From positions 1,798,001-1,862,000 of the forward strand of contig CP025321.1 in NCBI GenBank assembly GCA_004014935.1: DNA of 64,000 nt. Reading direction: 5' to 3'. Numbering within the stretch: the first letter of the stretch is position 1; the number at the start of each line of letters is the position of its first letter. This document shows positions 29,873-38,725 of this stretch, one piece after another. The notes under the pieces are model-generated. The model was not told where the DNA came from. It did not search any database and saw nothing but the letters and a program-made list of their open reading frames with translations. This DNA is from Saccharomycopsis malanga. Its lineage: Eukaryota > Ascomycota > Saccharomycetes > Ascoideales > Saccharomycopsidaceae. A program made the position numbers and the translations under genes.

Positions 29873-31339
29873 CTTATACAATGTTTATTATTGTTGTTAT
29901 TGTTATAATCTTATTATGTTTACGTACAAATCGTGGAGTATTACACGGTATTTATAGCTCAAAAAGAAGCTTGAATCAACTCTTCATCTTTTTTGATCTT
30001 CATCTATCTATAAACTTTTTGAAAGGGCACAAGGCTTGTAACTTCCACAGTATAAGGCAATTCATATTCGAATATCTCATTAGACTCTTGGTTTTTGACA
30101 CAACGCCATTGATAACTGCCTCCTATCCATCTCAACTCCTAAAAATAACAATTTACATTGTATGTATTGTGAAGACCTACTTCTAGTCTCTTGGCCAGCA
30201 AAACCCTTGGCAAGCATGGCACATTGTATTGCCGCAGGATCTGACATTTTCAATATAACGGGAGACCCCTGCTCGCATTCTGGAGCTTGACCCATGATCT
30301 AGTAAGATTTGCGTATATTGAAGTATCTAAGGCTTCCACATTCCAATGCCAAATAAACCTCTCCAACGTTATTCAAGTGCAATTACTTCTCCAATGCTAC
30401 AAATACTAAATCTTAATCTACATAACTCGTACCAAAAACCAAGAGACAGTGGTTTGAATGGTAATTTACTTGTGTTACTTTGGAACAGTATAACTCATAT
30501 GACTACACTTATACAAATAACCGCCTAACTTTATAAAAAAGTAGTCAACTTTTCAATAGACCAGTGGTCTATTGACGAAGACACCTTTGGTGTCTGATAA
30601 GTACATGCTCTTTAAACAAGAATTTATACTGATTCAACACCATATTCCAGCTATTTGATTAGAGGTCATGTGATGTGTTTTAAAAAGTTTCCCATAGATG
30701 CTAACTAAACATCTTCTTTTATGGTGCTTTTAGCATACATGTGTATATATAAACAGTAAGAACTCATCAATTTTTCTTCTTTTTATTGATTGTGATTAAA
30801 TAAGGCTACAAATCAAATAACGTTATTACAATCACTGACTAGTCCTCTAATCTAACTATAATCAAATCTTAAAAACCATATGATTATCACCTGAGTGTCA
30901 CATGACTTCACAGAGACTCATAACCAACATTAACGATCCACACACACGGTATATCATTACAAGCACTCTAAACGCACTACAATTGGTATGTACGTATCAT
31001 ACCATATATGCAGCTGCTTGCCGCATACTACATTACACCACATATTAATCAAAGTAAGAAGCTTGGTAGTATATTTTAACGTTTCTTCGACTAAGCATAT
31101 ATATAGATATCATTATGAGCATTGTAGGTACTAGATTTGAAGGGTTTAGTCAGGCAAACCACCTATTGCTGCCAATACCTGTTCTAAAATCCATATTTAA
31201 AAGGGCCGAATTAGCGGGTTGTTGATTAGTTTTGTTTACACCAACTTCTTTATAATTAATACTCTAATATATTACAATTAAGCGACTGTGGTTAAGCAAT
31301 ACCTAATATGCCATAGCCAAGCACCTTGAAAAGAAAAAG
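29873..31339. other. 1.5-kb intergenic region
   Basis: It contains the promoter of the secreted protein gene on the left and the VID28 3' region on the right. A minus-strand frame at 30080-30295 has an ATG and 71 codons, but I could not link it to any family. Nothing else is supported. Confidence 0.5.
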
Positions 31340-34300
31340 TCAGGGCATATCTTCCAACTCTTGCTTGATGACATCAAAATTATTCAAAGCAGCCACTGCT
31401 CTCTGTTTGATATCCAATACCGAGTAATTCTTGTAATTTAACAAACTATCGTAATAACCCAATTCCATTAGTTTTTTCCAGCGGTCAATGATTGTTAGAG
31501 TAGCTCTAGGTGAGTCGTTGATTATATCTGATTTTTCGTCAATGACATTTAAATCGCCATCCGCGTCGTATTCTTTTTCATTAAGAGGTTCTGGATCGTC
31601 TTGGTCCCAAATCAAGTTGATAACGATCCAAATACATGCAAGTTTGATATTTAAATACTCGGTGTCAAACTTTTTGTTATTAGTGAGCATGATGTTTGAG
31701 TCTTTTTTTATCTCAGAAGAAGAGCAAAACTCCTTGAACTTTTCAAGCAACGCAGTAAAAGGCTTTGGTTTGTCTTTTTTGACATGCAATGAAAGAGCCG
31801 AAGATGATGGGGAATTGATGAGTTTACTTTCATTGCTATCTTGTTGTGTGGGATGCGCCTGTTGTAAATCCAAGGAAATAAAATTGTACAAGACATTTTC
31901 ATGATTTGTTTCGGAGATATCTGAGTGAATATTAGGCAACTTCAAATCCAAAATATATTTCACTTTAGTGAGCAAAGTATCATTCAGAATGATAATGTTA
32001 CGATAATATTCTTTCAAAGTAAGAACATTTACAATTATAAAAAGAATATTGGAGACCAACTTGGGTTTCTCAATAATGTTAATGACAGCCAATTGTTTTG
32101 TCAAGAGGCTTAAGCAATAATCCTCCTCCATTTTCTTGACATAATGGGCCCTACTTATTGGTTGGGTGGTTATATCATTTGTTTCTTTGATGTTTTGTTC
32201 CAACTTGGCAATTGTTTCTGGACAGCTGGAAACCAAATTTCTCACAATATTATACAATTGCGTTTGATAATCAAGTATCATACTTCTCAATTTGATCAAA
32301 TTGTCGTCGTTGAACCCATTATACGGGTTGATCAACAATGGACTTAACAAATGTCTGAAATCAATCTTCTCCAAAACCTCATCCTTAAGGGTACTATTTG
32401 ACTCATATAGCAAGTTTTTCAACATTATCAAATTGGACAATTTATACGAATAAATAGAAGAGAAGCTGGCCAATGTGCAATAGTTGATCTTTAACACAAT
32501 ATTTGGCATAGTATCGTCTGACACATCCTGTAACTGGTTATATAGGGTGCACACATGACTGTTCAATTCGCTATAGTTGAGATTATTGGTATGCATAAAG
32601 TTTTCGTTAGTATCAATGTCAGTGATTTGAAAAAAGTCTTGGTTCGCTGCAGAGACAAGTTTAGTTATATACTCCATCTTGTTATATGGTTGCAAGTTTG
32701 ACTCATTAATGTAGTTGATAAACGTGAGCAAATTATCAGTGTTAAAGGAAGTATCTATCAGCTTATTATGTGGCGTATTGGCAGCACTGACCGGCAGTTT
32801 ATCAGACAGCACATTATTCAGATTGTGAGTTATATCAGTACTCAGCTTGTTAGATTTGTCATCTGACGCTTCGTCTGACGATTCATCTGACTCAAACAAT
32901 CCCCGCTTGATAACATCTACCAAGCCATTTTCTAAAAGAAAACCCTGTAAAGGGGAAAATTCTAAACTCAAGTTAGCCAAAAACAAGCAAATTAAAGATT
33001 TAGTTTCGACAATTGAATTCAACAACTCTCTAAAGTTTTCAAAATTTGTAATTTGATTGACCAAACCATTCAACAAGTTTTGCTTACCAAAATCGTTTGA
33101 CAAAACAATTGAATGACGCTCGTGGTCAGAAACCCCCAACATTTGAACCGTTTTTTCAATGTGACAAGTAGGAAACTTTAAGATGTTGAACAACAACTTG
33201 ATGATAACTTCTTTATTGAAGTTGATAATGAAAAAAGATCTCAATAATAAAACGTCCATAGATAACGCTTTTAGGAAAAATACTAACGACTGAGTCAACT
33301 TGTTGATTACCAATACTTTGAAAAAGTTTTTGTTCAAAAAGTTGAACAATTTGGCTAGTTTTTTCAGACTTTTTAGTATGATGTTTTCCAACTTGGAAGA
33401 GAATTTCAAGTTCAAGGTCAAAATATTACTGATAATCGAGTTGATATCATTAGGACTGAGAAATTGATTGATAACCATTTGCTTGTAGTTCGGAAGGCCT
33501 AGGAAGCAATTAAGTATATCGAAGCAATACAATAGTGACTCCAAGTCCTCCAACAAGACATATTTGAAGCTGTTGGACTTTTTTTGCTGTTCCAGAAGAA
33601 AGGACAAAATCTTGTTGACAATAAGCGTAAGAATATTATAATTGACCAACTTTTCAAGGATTAGAGGGTCATTGAATTTGCATAGCTGTAGTAGCAAATG
33701 GAAAGGTTTGTGTGGTTTGATAATTGGGATGTCATTAGAAAAGAGGGAATTGTTATGGAAAAAATACATAAGGTAAGGTAGATATTTGAGAATAGTTGCT
33801 TTTTTTGAGGCCTGCAATACAAAGTTCTGGAGCACGTTTATTGTACTCAACCTAAGGTGCAAATTCTCAGAGTTCAAAAAGCCACATAACACATAATACA
33901 CGTTTTTGGGTATCAGATTCTCATTGCTGACCATAACAAAGGATAAACTATATAGCAACGAAGGTAAATATATGGGAATCACCTGAATAGGCGAGCCTAT
34001 TGGCAACGTGGTGCTTTCGTAACAATTTTGAAAATCTTTGGAATTTTCGTCCATATATTTTATAATTTTCTCATTAATATCTTCTTTTTTGGACGAGTTG
34101 ATGTCATCTTTGAACCCATACAAACTACATAATATGCTATTTGTTTCCTTCTTAACTTTATCTAATATACAGGGAAACATTATATTCTTCTGCTCTTTAC
34201 TCATTATAGTGAGATTAGGTATCATATTATACAACTGCAAAATGCATCTGTCATACCCTTCTTGCAATTCCAACATTTTCATTTGCTCATCTTGATCTTG

Positions 34301-34747
34301 CGGCACATATTCCATCAAGTGCACCATCATTTGGAAGAAGTCCTTATTCAAAGTATAAATGCATTTTCCATCATAATATATGATCTTCGTGAAGGCCTTG
34401 AAATTCCACGTCAATGCTTTTAACACCTTGACATCGTCACCATCGTTATCCAAAAGCTTGAACAACTTCACTGCATTCTCCATCAAATAAGTGGTAGCAT
34501 TAACAGTGAACATCACTGGAACAGCCTCCTCTATAACATACAACAAGGAATTGAGAACGATAAGCGCATAATTCACGGTCTCAACACATCTAACATCTTC
34601 TATATCAATCAACACATCCATCAAGGTCCTCATAAACACTGGACTATGTATTAAGGCCAACTTTTCAACCTCATCTGCTATAACCCTCGACGCCAACTCC
34701 CGAAACATATCTGAAAGCCCTTCGCGCGTCTCAGGTGCCTCGAACAT
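31340..34747 (-). CDS. VID28: Vid28/Gid5, armadillo-repeat subunit of the GID ubiquitin ligase
   Basis: The 1135-residue product is helical and leucine/asparagine rich throughout, with an ARM-like pattern. The C-terminus (CIWIVINLIWDQDD, then RWKKLMELGYYDSL and IKQRAVAALNNF) matches the end of Vid28/ARMC8, where other members have W..NL.W. S. cerevisiae Vid28 is about 921 residues, so this orthologue is longer, mostly through Asn/Ser-rich insertions around residues 620-680 and 960-1030. In the family it holds the substrate receptor (Gid4/Gid10) in the GID/CTLH E3 complex that degrades gluconeogenic enzymes. I chose the ATG at 34747; the longer frame begins at a TTG. Confidence 0.8.
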   Translation of the reverse strand: MFEAPETREGLSDMFRELASRVIADEVEKLALIHSPVFMRTLMDVLIDIEDVRCVETVNYALIVLNSLLYVIEEAVPVMFTVNATTYLMENAVKLFKLLDNDGDDVKVLKALTWNFKAFTKIIYYDGKCIYTLNKDFFQMMVHLMEYVPQDQDEQMKMLELQEGYDRCILQLYNMIPNLTIMSKEQKNIMFPCILDKVKKETNSILCSLYGFKDDINSSKKEDINEKIIKYMDENSKDFQNCYESTTLPIGSPIQVIPIYLPSLLYSLSFVMVSNENLIPKNVYYVLCGFLNSENLHLRLSTINVLQNFVLQASKKATILKYLPYLMYFFHNNSLFSNDIPIIKPHKPFHLLLQLCKFNDPLILEKLVNYNILTLIVNKILSFLLEQQKKSNSFKYVLLEDLESLLYCFDILNCFLGLPNYKQMVINQFLSPNDINSIISNILTLNLKFSSKLENIILKSLKKLAKLFNFLNKNFFKVLVINKLTQSLVFFLKALSMDVLLLRSFFIINFNKEVIIKLLFNILKFPTCHIEKTVQMLGVSDHERHSIVLSNDFGKQNLLNGLVNQITNFENFRELLNSIVETKSLICLFLANLSLEFSPLQGFLLENGLVDVIKRGLFESDESSDEASDDKSNKLSTDITHNLNNVLSDKLPVSAANTPHNKLIDTSFNTDNLLTFINYINESNLQPYNKMEYITKLVSAANQDFFQITDIDTNENFMHTNNLNYSELNSHVCTLYNQLQDVSDDTMPNIVLKINYCTLASFSSIYSYKLSNLIMLKNLLYESNSTLKDEVLEKIDFRHLLSPLLINPYNGFNDDNLIKLRSMILDYQTQLYNIVRNLVSSCPETIAKLEQNIKETNDITTQPISRAHYVKKMEEDYCLSLLTKQLAVINIIEKPKLVSNILFIIVNVLTLKEYYRNIIILNDTLLTKVKYILDLKLPNIHSDISETNHENVLYNFISLDLQQAHPTQQDSNESKLINSPSSSALSLHVKKDKPKPFTALLEKFKEFCSSSEIKKDSNIMLTNNKKFDTEYLNIKLACIWIVINLIWDQDDPEPLNEKEYDADGDLNVIDEKSDIINDSPRATLTIIDRWKKLMELGYYDSLLNYKNYSVLDIKQRAVAALNNFDVIKQELEDMP

Positions 34748-35397
34748 CTTGTCCTCTATCAATACTTTGAGTACTAGAATACCAATACATTGTATTACTC
34801 TCCATATTGCTGTTTAGTACACTGTTTCGCCACCAAGCCTTGCTCATCGCCAACGGCAAGGGTGTAGGTAGGTAGGGATGTGTTGGCGCACCGACAGCCA
34901 TTACAATACCTTTATGAACTGGTATATGGGCTATACATATGGGCAATTCAAGATTTGCTTTAAAACAAATATGTATCACCGTCTGTTTCTATATATAAAA
35001 CTAGCTGATGAGTTTATACGGAATGCTATGTAGTTCCGTGTGCTAATATACACAGGATTACCCATATTAAATATTTAAGGAAAAAAATGCAACTATCCAT
35101 AAACAAATTATTTATTACTTAGTTTGAAACTGTGTAAAAGCCCCACTGAAATATAAAATGAAATACGTAAACATGCTAAAATCAGGGTATAAGGCACTGT
35201 TCACAAGTCACTTTTGCTTGTTCGCAGAAGACCATAGGTTATTATTGAGAAAGGATACAAATTAACATTCACATTGACGAGAAAAGAAAAGCTGATTATA
35301 AATTTTATTACACAGTAGTGATGGAATTGATCATAGTCAATTAACTTTAGTTACTAGCTGATAAAGCATAAAAGAACTCGGCAAAGCATAATGATAA

Positions 35398-35540
35398 AGA
35401 TTCTTTTATTTCAAACACAGTAAATATGAGTTTTGTATATACACGCCATATCTAAAGGAGCTTGGTAAAACCCAGACACCTCCTGTTAATCATAATTTTC
35501 TCACCCCCGAGCTTGTCAGGTCTTTTTTCTCTTTATCTTG
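35398..35540 (-). mobile_element. SINE family A, partial copy
   Basis: On the plus strand it shows TTTCAAACACAGTAAATATG, TTGTATATACACGCCATATC, GGAGCTTGGTAAAACCCAGA and CAGGTCTTTTTTCTCTTTAT. These are complements of the tail, the 3' block and the head-proximal AAGAGAAAAA-GACCT segment. It is a diverged short form that abuts the 3' end of a family B copy. Confidence 0.65.
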
Positions 35541-35554
35541 AATTGAAATAAACG

Positions 35555-36462
35555 TTTTTTAAAACGGACACCCTGAACAGAGGTATAAAGCTTATTAATA
35601 GGAACATTGCGCCTTTCCGTGCCCCATAAAGTATACAATGTATAGCGGAAGTTGAAATATACTAGTTTGACAATATATAATAATTATTATAGAATACAAT
35701 TTCTTCTAAGAAGCTATAACAAACAATACTTTTTGTAGCTCTTGAGATACGTGTTTCTTGGGAATAAAAGATCAGCCAAACGCTCTATCAAACATAATAG
35801 AAATTATGAGTGATCAATAGCTATGGAATAACGTCAAGAAGTAAAGAAAGTCTCTCTGAGGGGTGACATACATGATTTTTAACAAATAATGTTCTAGTTT
35901 CGACAAAAAATGATACTTTCTCACTACTAAACCATTAATAAAAGCCGAATCTCAAAACAAAGTACATTCAATATTACTGAAGGATCTAAGGTGTATACTA
36001 ATTTAACTTTTGTATTATTTGGCTGGTTTTAAAGACTCTAGAACATGACTTGAAAGAATCAACTTTTTGTCAAATCTGGCAATTTTCCGTTATATCGTAT
36101 ATTTATTCGAAAATCTAAACTTTTTTTTTATAAATAGTACTATAGGATAGCAAACAATTTTCAAATGTTATAAAAAATATTTCCAAATAAGAATAACATG
36201 GATAGCATAGGTTTAATTCAATAAAACCTTTGACGATTAGTTCAAAACGACGAGAGTACGAATCGAGTCCCAAAACCTAAAGTGAGGAACGCCACACTTA
36301 TTTTTAGCAACATTATGTGTGGCGCATGGCCCAACCAACTTGGCCACTTGGCAAAAGTAAGGCATTTTGTCATAGTTTTGTTAAAAAAAGAGAATATCTT
36401 TACTTTGGAAGAGTATATTTTGGCAATTGATATTCTAATATCGCAAAGTGTATAAGTGGAAA
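35555..36462 (-). mobile_element. Family B repeat, copy 2
   Basis: Read on the minus strand: CTTATACACTTTGCGA near 36455, TTGCCAAAATATACTC, then the tRNA-like unit with TGGCCAAGTTGGTTGGGCCA at about 36348-36330. The hairpin arm GTGTGGCGTTCCTCACTTTA and TACTCGATTCGTACTCTCGT with GTTTTG follow, and then the shared AT-rich body as far as ATACCTCTGTTCAGGG. The 5' 100 bp matches copy 1 only. Confidence 0.78.
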
Positions 36463-36607
36463 CCAACAAATACTAACAAATACTAACAACCTTAGAATTG
36501 AGTAAGTTGGACATGGTTTAGTAAAATTGTCAAAATCAACCACTCCTGACAATTAGCAGGCCTGTGGTGAGCTAGTACTCTGGAAGATCCAACAAATATT
36601 TATATTC

Positions 36608-36983
36608 ACTATATAGTGTAACCACTGGGCCATTTGGCTCAGTGGTAAGTGCTCTCGAAGAAGAGAAAAACAAGACCTAACAGGAACATGGGTTCGATTC
36701 CCATAATGGCACTTTTACTCTCTGCTTTTTACGATGCTGAACGTGAATTCACAGGCAAGTGCAACTGTCTGAAACACGACCTAGACCAAAGTCTAGTGCT
36801 AACTTTCCAACCCATCGGGTGTTCAGGAAAAAGACGGTGGGCAGCTAACAATGACCGGGACATGATTGGGTTTTCCCCACTGGGTTTTACCAAGTCCCCT
36901 TAGGCATAGCGCGTATATACGAAACTGATATGTACTGGGTTTGAAATATATGATATTATTATTATCACTACTATATAGTGTAA
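36608..36983 (+). mobile_element. SINE family A, full-length reference copy with perfect 14-bp target-site duplication
   Basis: The element is 36622-36969 (348 bp), flanked by ACTATATAGTGTAA at 36608-36621 and 36970-36983. Its head folds like a tRNA. Acceptor strands GCCATT (36629-36634) and AATGGC (36705-36710) pair fully. The T arm ATGGG/CCCAT around TTCGATT is perfect. Box A is TGGCTCAGTGG (36635-36645) and box B is GGTTCGATTCC (36691-36701). The anticodon region (TCTCGAAGAAGAGA) does not form a normal seven-base loop, so it is not a working tRNA. A 130-bp body follows, then the constant 3' block (TTTTACCAAGTCCCCTTAGG, GCGCGTATATACGAAACTG, TGTACTGGGTTTGAAATATA) and (ATT)n. It contains no coding frame, so it would depend on an outside reverse transcriptase. 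Confidence 0.95.
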
Positions 36984-37384
36984 AAAGCTACACATTGACA
37001 AACAATGTGGCAGCGCCGCCTGAGACTTGAGAAGCATAGTTTCATTTTTTCTGGAAAGAAGGCTTCAATGTGGATAAGGTGGCAAAAGATTTTTCAGAAA
37101 ATCATCTTGAGCTTTTCTGTCAAGACCAAAATATGTAGACATGCTCTCGGCGAGCCGATATTGATGTGGTCAGCGTTGAGTTGATTAGCAATAGAATCCG
37201 CTTCTATCAAACCCGAAGAACATTGACGGTTAATGGAAACAAGTGTAATATGAGAAGGAATATCAGCGAATAACGCACTTTCTAGGAATTGATTAATATC
37301 AGCACCAATGTTTAATGCATTATCTACAGAAACATCCTTGATTTCATGATTATGACCTATTTATATTCCATGTTCAAGAAAAAA

Positions 37385-37745
37385 TAATAATAATATTTTA
37401 TAAGTCGAGCCCAGTAAATATTATTTTCGTATATACTCGCCGTGTCTAACGAAACTTGGTAAAACCTAGTGAGAAAGCCCAATTCATGTCCTGCTGACCA
37501 TTATTATCCATTTAATAAATCGAAACGTAAGCAATCTTGGTCTAGGTCGTATTTCAGGCAGTTACCTGTTCAACAATGTAAAAGCAGCGAGCAAAAGTGT
37601 TGGTGTTGGGAATCGAACCCTTGATATTGATAAATATTCTCTCTTTTCGGAAAGTACTATCCACTCAACTATTTTGATAGGTTTTTTTTCTCTTTTTCAC
37701 TCTGATAAGCTATCCTGCCCAGTGGCTTATACCATTTAATAAATC
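37385..37745 (-). mobile_element. SINE family A, diverged copy with internal 14-bp direct repeats
   Basis: The 3' block and ATT tail are at 37385-37507. Head and body are at 37522-37731, with box B in AAGGGTTCGATTCCCAA on the minus strand and body CGCTGCTTTTACATTGTTGA, CTGAAATACGACCTAGACCA. The head/body part is bracketed by identical CCATTTAATAAATC at 37508-37521 and 37732-37745. This suggests either that a tail-less head/body unit inserted next to an older tail, or a later rearrangement. Confidence 0.7.
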
Positions 37746-38166
37746 AAATAGTTTGGTCAAATATTGACATCTTACGTGAAAAAAAGAGTTGAAGCTAGAC
37801 CAATGAGAAAGATGATTAAAAAAGTTGTAAAGATCAAAACAGATTAGATATCATCGAATTCAAACCATTCAACAAACTCGAAATTCTAGAAGATGATTGC
37901 ATAGTCAAACATTTATACCACTTTTAGTGGTCAACCAATACTATTCCCAATCTATAAAGTTGGTCATAGTTCATACTTTTCCAGATAAAATGAAAAATGG
38001 AAACAAATTTTTTTTTTACAAACAACAGCCCATGTAATTTATAAAATAATATTCTGTTAAACAAAACTTTGAATAAACAAAATACTGAAGTAACAAACTT
38101 TTATATAGTCTACAATCCATACAAAATGTGAAAATTGACGCATAATCTGACGATAAGGTATATATA

Positions 38167-38554
38167 TCACAATGTTGTTACCTGTTTCAACTCCATTATG
38201 TAATGACCCTGTTTATAAAGCTGGCCACGATCGTCAGCCTTTAGATATTTCCATCCTACGTTGATGTGGCATTGGTGGCAATAAACGTATTGAATAATAT
38301 ATTTTCCGGAAGTCATTTCTTGTTCCTGGGTTTTCCCACAAACCACATTGATTCTAACATGTCAGTTTGACACCAATAGCAAGAAACAGCCTCTATACTC
38401 ACAGTTTACGAACCAAAAAGGCTCGGCCGGTACGTCCGCGGTATTCTTTTGAGATTATCAGTCTACTTGAGGCAAGATGTGCTCGACAGTGCTTACAGGC
38501 ATACACAGAATCGGCCCCCTGGGCTTCTATATGTGTTGGAGACCGGATTCCCAT
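38167..38554 (-). CDS. MOH1: Moh1-like Yippee-domain protein (one intron)
   Basis: Exons on the minus strand are 38554-38403 and 38353-38167, giving 112 residues. The 49-nt intron has GTGAGT, a CTGAC branch site 8 nt before the end, and GTTAG. The joined protein starts MGIRSPTHIEAQG. It carries the Yippee fold: a zinc-binding pair CKHC in VYACKHCRAHLASS, ISKEYRGRTGRAFLV, and across the splice NVVCGKTQEQEM..GKY. The second pair is in YCHQC, followed by NVGWKYLKADD and QLYKQGHYIMELK. S. cerevisiae Moh1 (138 residues) is linked to stationary-phase survival, and animal relatives are centrosome- or ubiquitin-ligase-associated. Neither exon is long enough to be seen as a gene by a simple frame search. 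It is divergent from YMR1, with 171 bp between the ATGs. Confidence 0.92.
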
Positions 38555-38601
38555 GGTTGCCGTCACTGCTCAAGGTGCTAAAGTGGTGATGGCGCATCCT
38601 C

Positions 38602-38615
38602 CTCTATATATAGAG
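38602..38615. promoter_or_regulatory. Palindromic TATA element between MOH1 and YMR1
   Basis: CTCTATATATAGAG is a perfect 14-bp palindrome, 48 bp upstream of the MOH1 ATG and 111 bp upstream of the YMR1 ATG. It could serve as the TATA box for both divergent genes; use in both directions is inferred. Confidence 0.55.
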
Positions 38616-38725
38616 AGAGACAGTGCTGGGTAACCCCTCCGCTATGATAGTGAGCAGAGCTATGGTGGCAAAAGAGGCGGTTGTGTAATTGGTAATGGAA
38701 AGGAAGGATTCTTTGGCAGAACGCC

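Larger units (their letters stand above)
34748..38166. other. 3.4-kb gene-free repeat cluster VID28/MOH1
   Basis: It holds a minus-strand family A fragment (35398-35540), a minus-strand family B copy (35555-36462), the reference full-length family A SINE (36608-36983) and a further minus-strand family A copy with 14-bp direct repeats (37385-37745). The remainder is AT-rich without a supported gene. Confidence 0.65.

Noticed and set aside
30080-30295. Small minus-strand gene (71 codons)
   Set aside because: It has no recognisable family, no clear splice partner and no supporting promoter. It may be an exon, but I could not support it.
25826-36462. Inverted family B copies 1 and 2 as arms of a regional centromere
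   Set aside because: Similar B copies occur in both orientations across the window, the interval between them contains two genes including VID28, and no other centromere-like feature is visible.
36629-36713. Possible functional tRNA gene (boxes A and B, paired acceptor and T arm)
   Set aside because: The anticodon region does not make a 5-bp stem with a 7-base loop, pair 1-72 is mismatched, and the same head is dispersed with a shared non-tRNA body. It is the SINE head.
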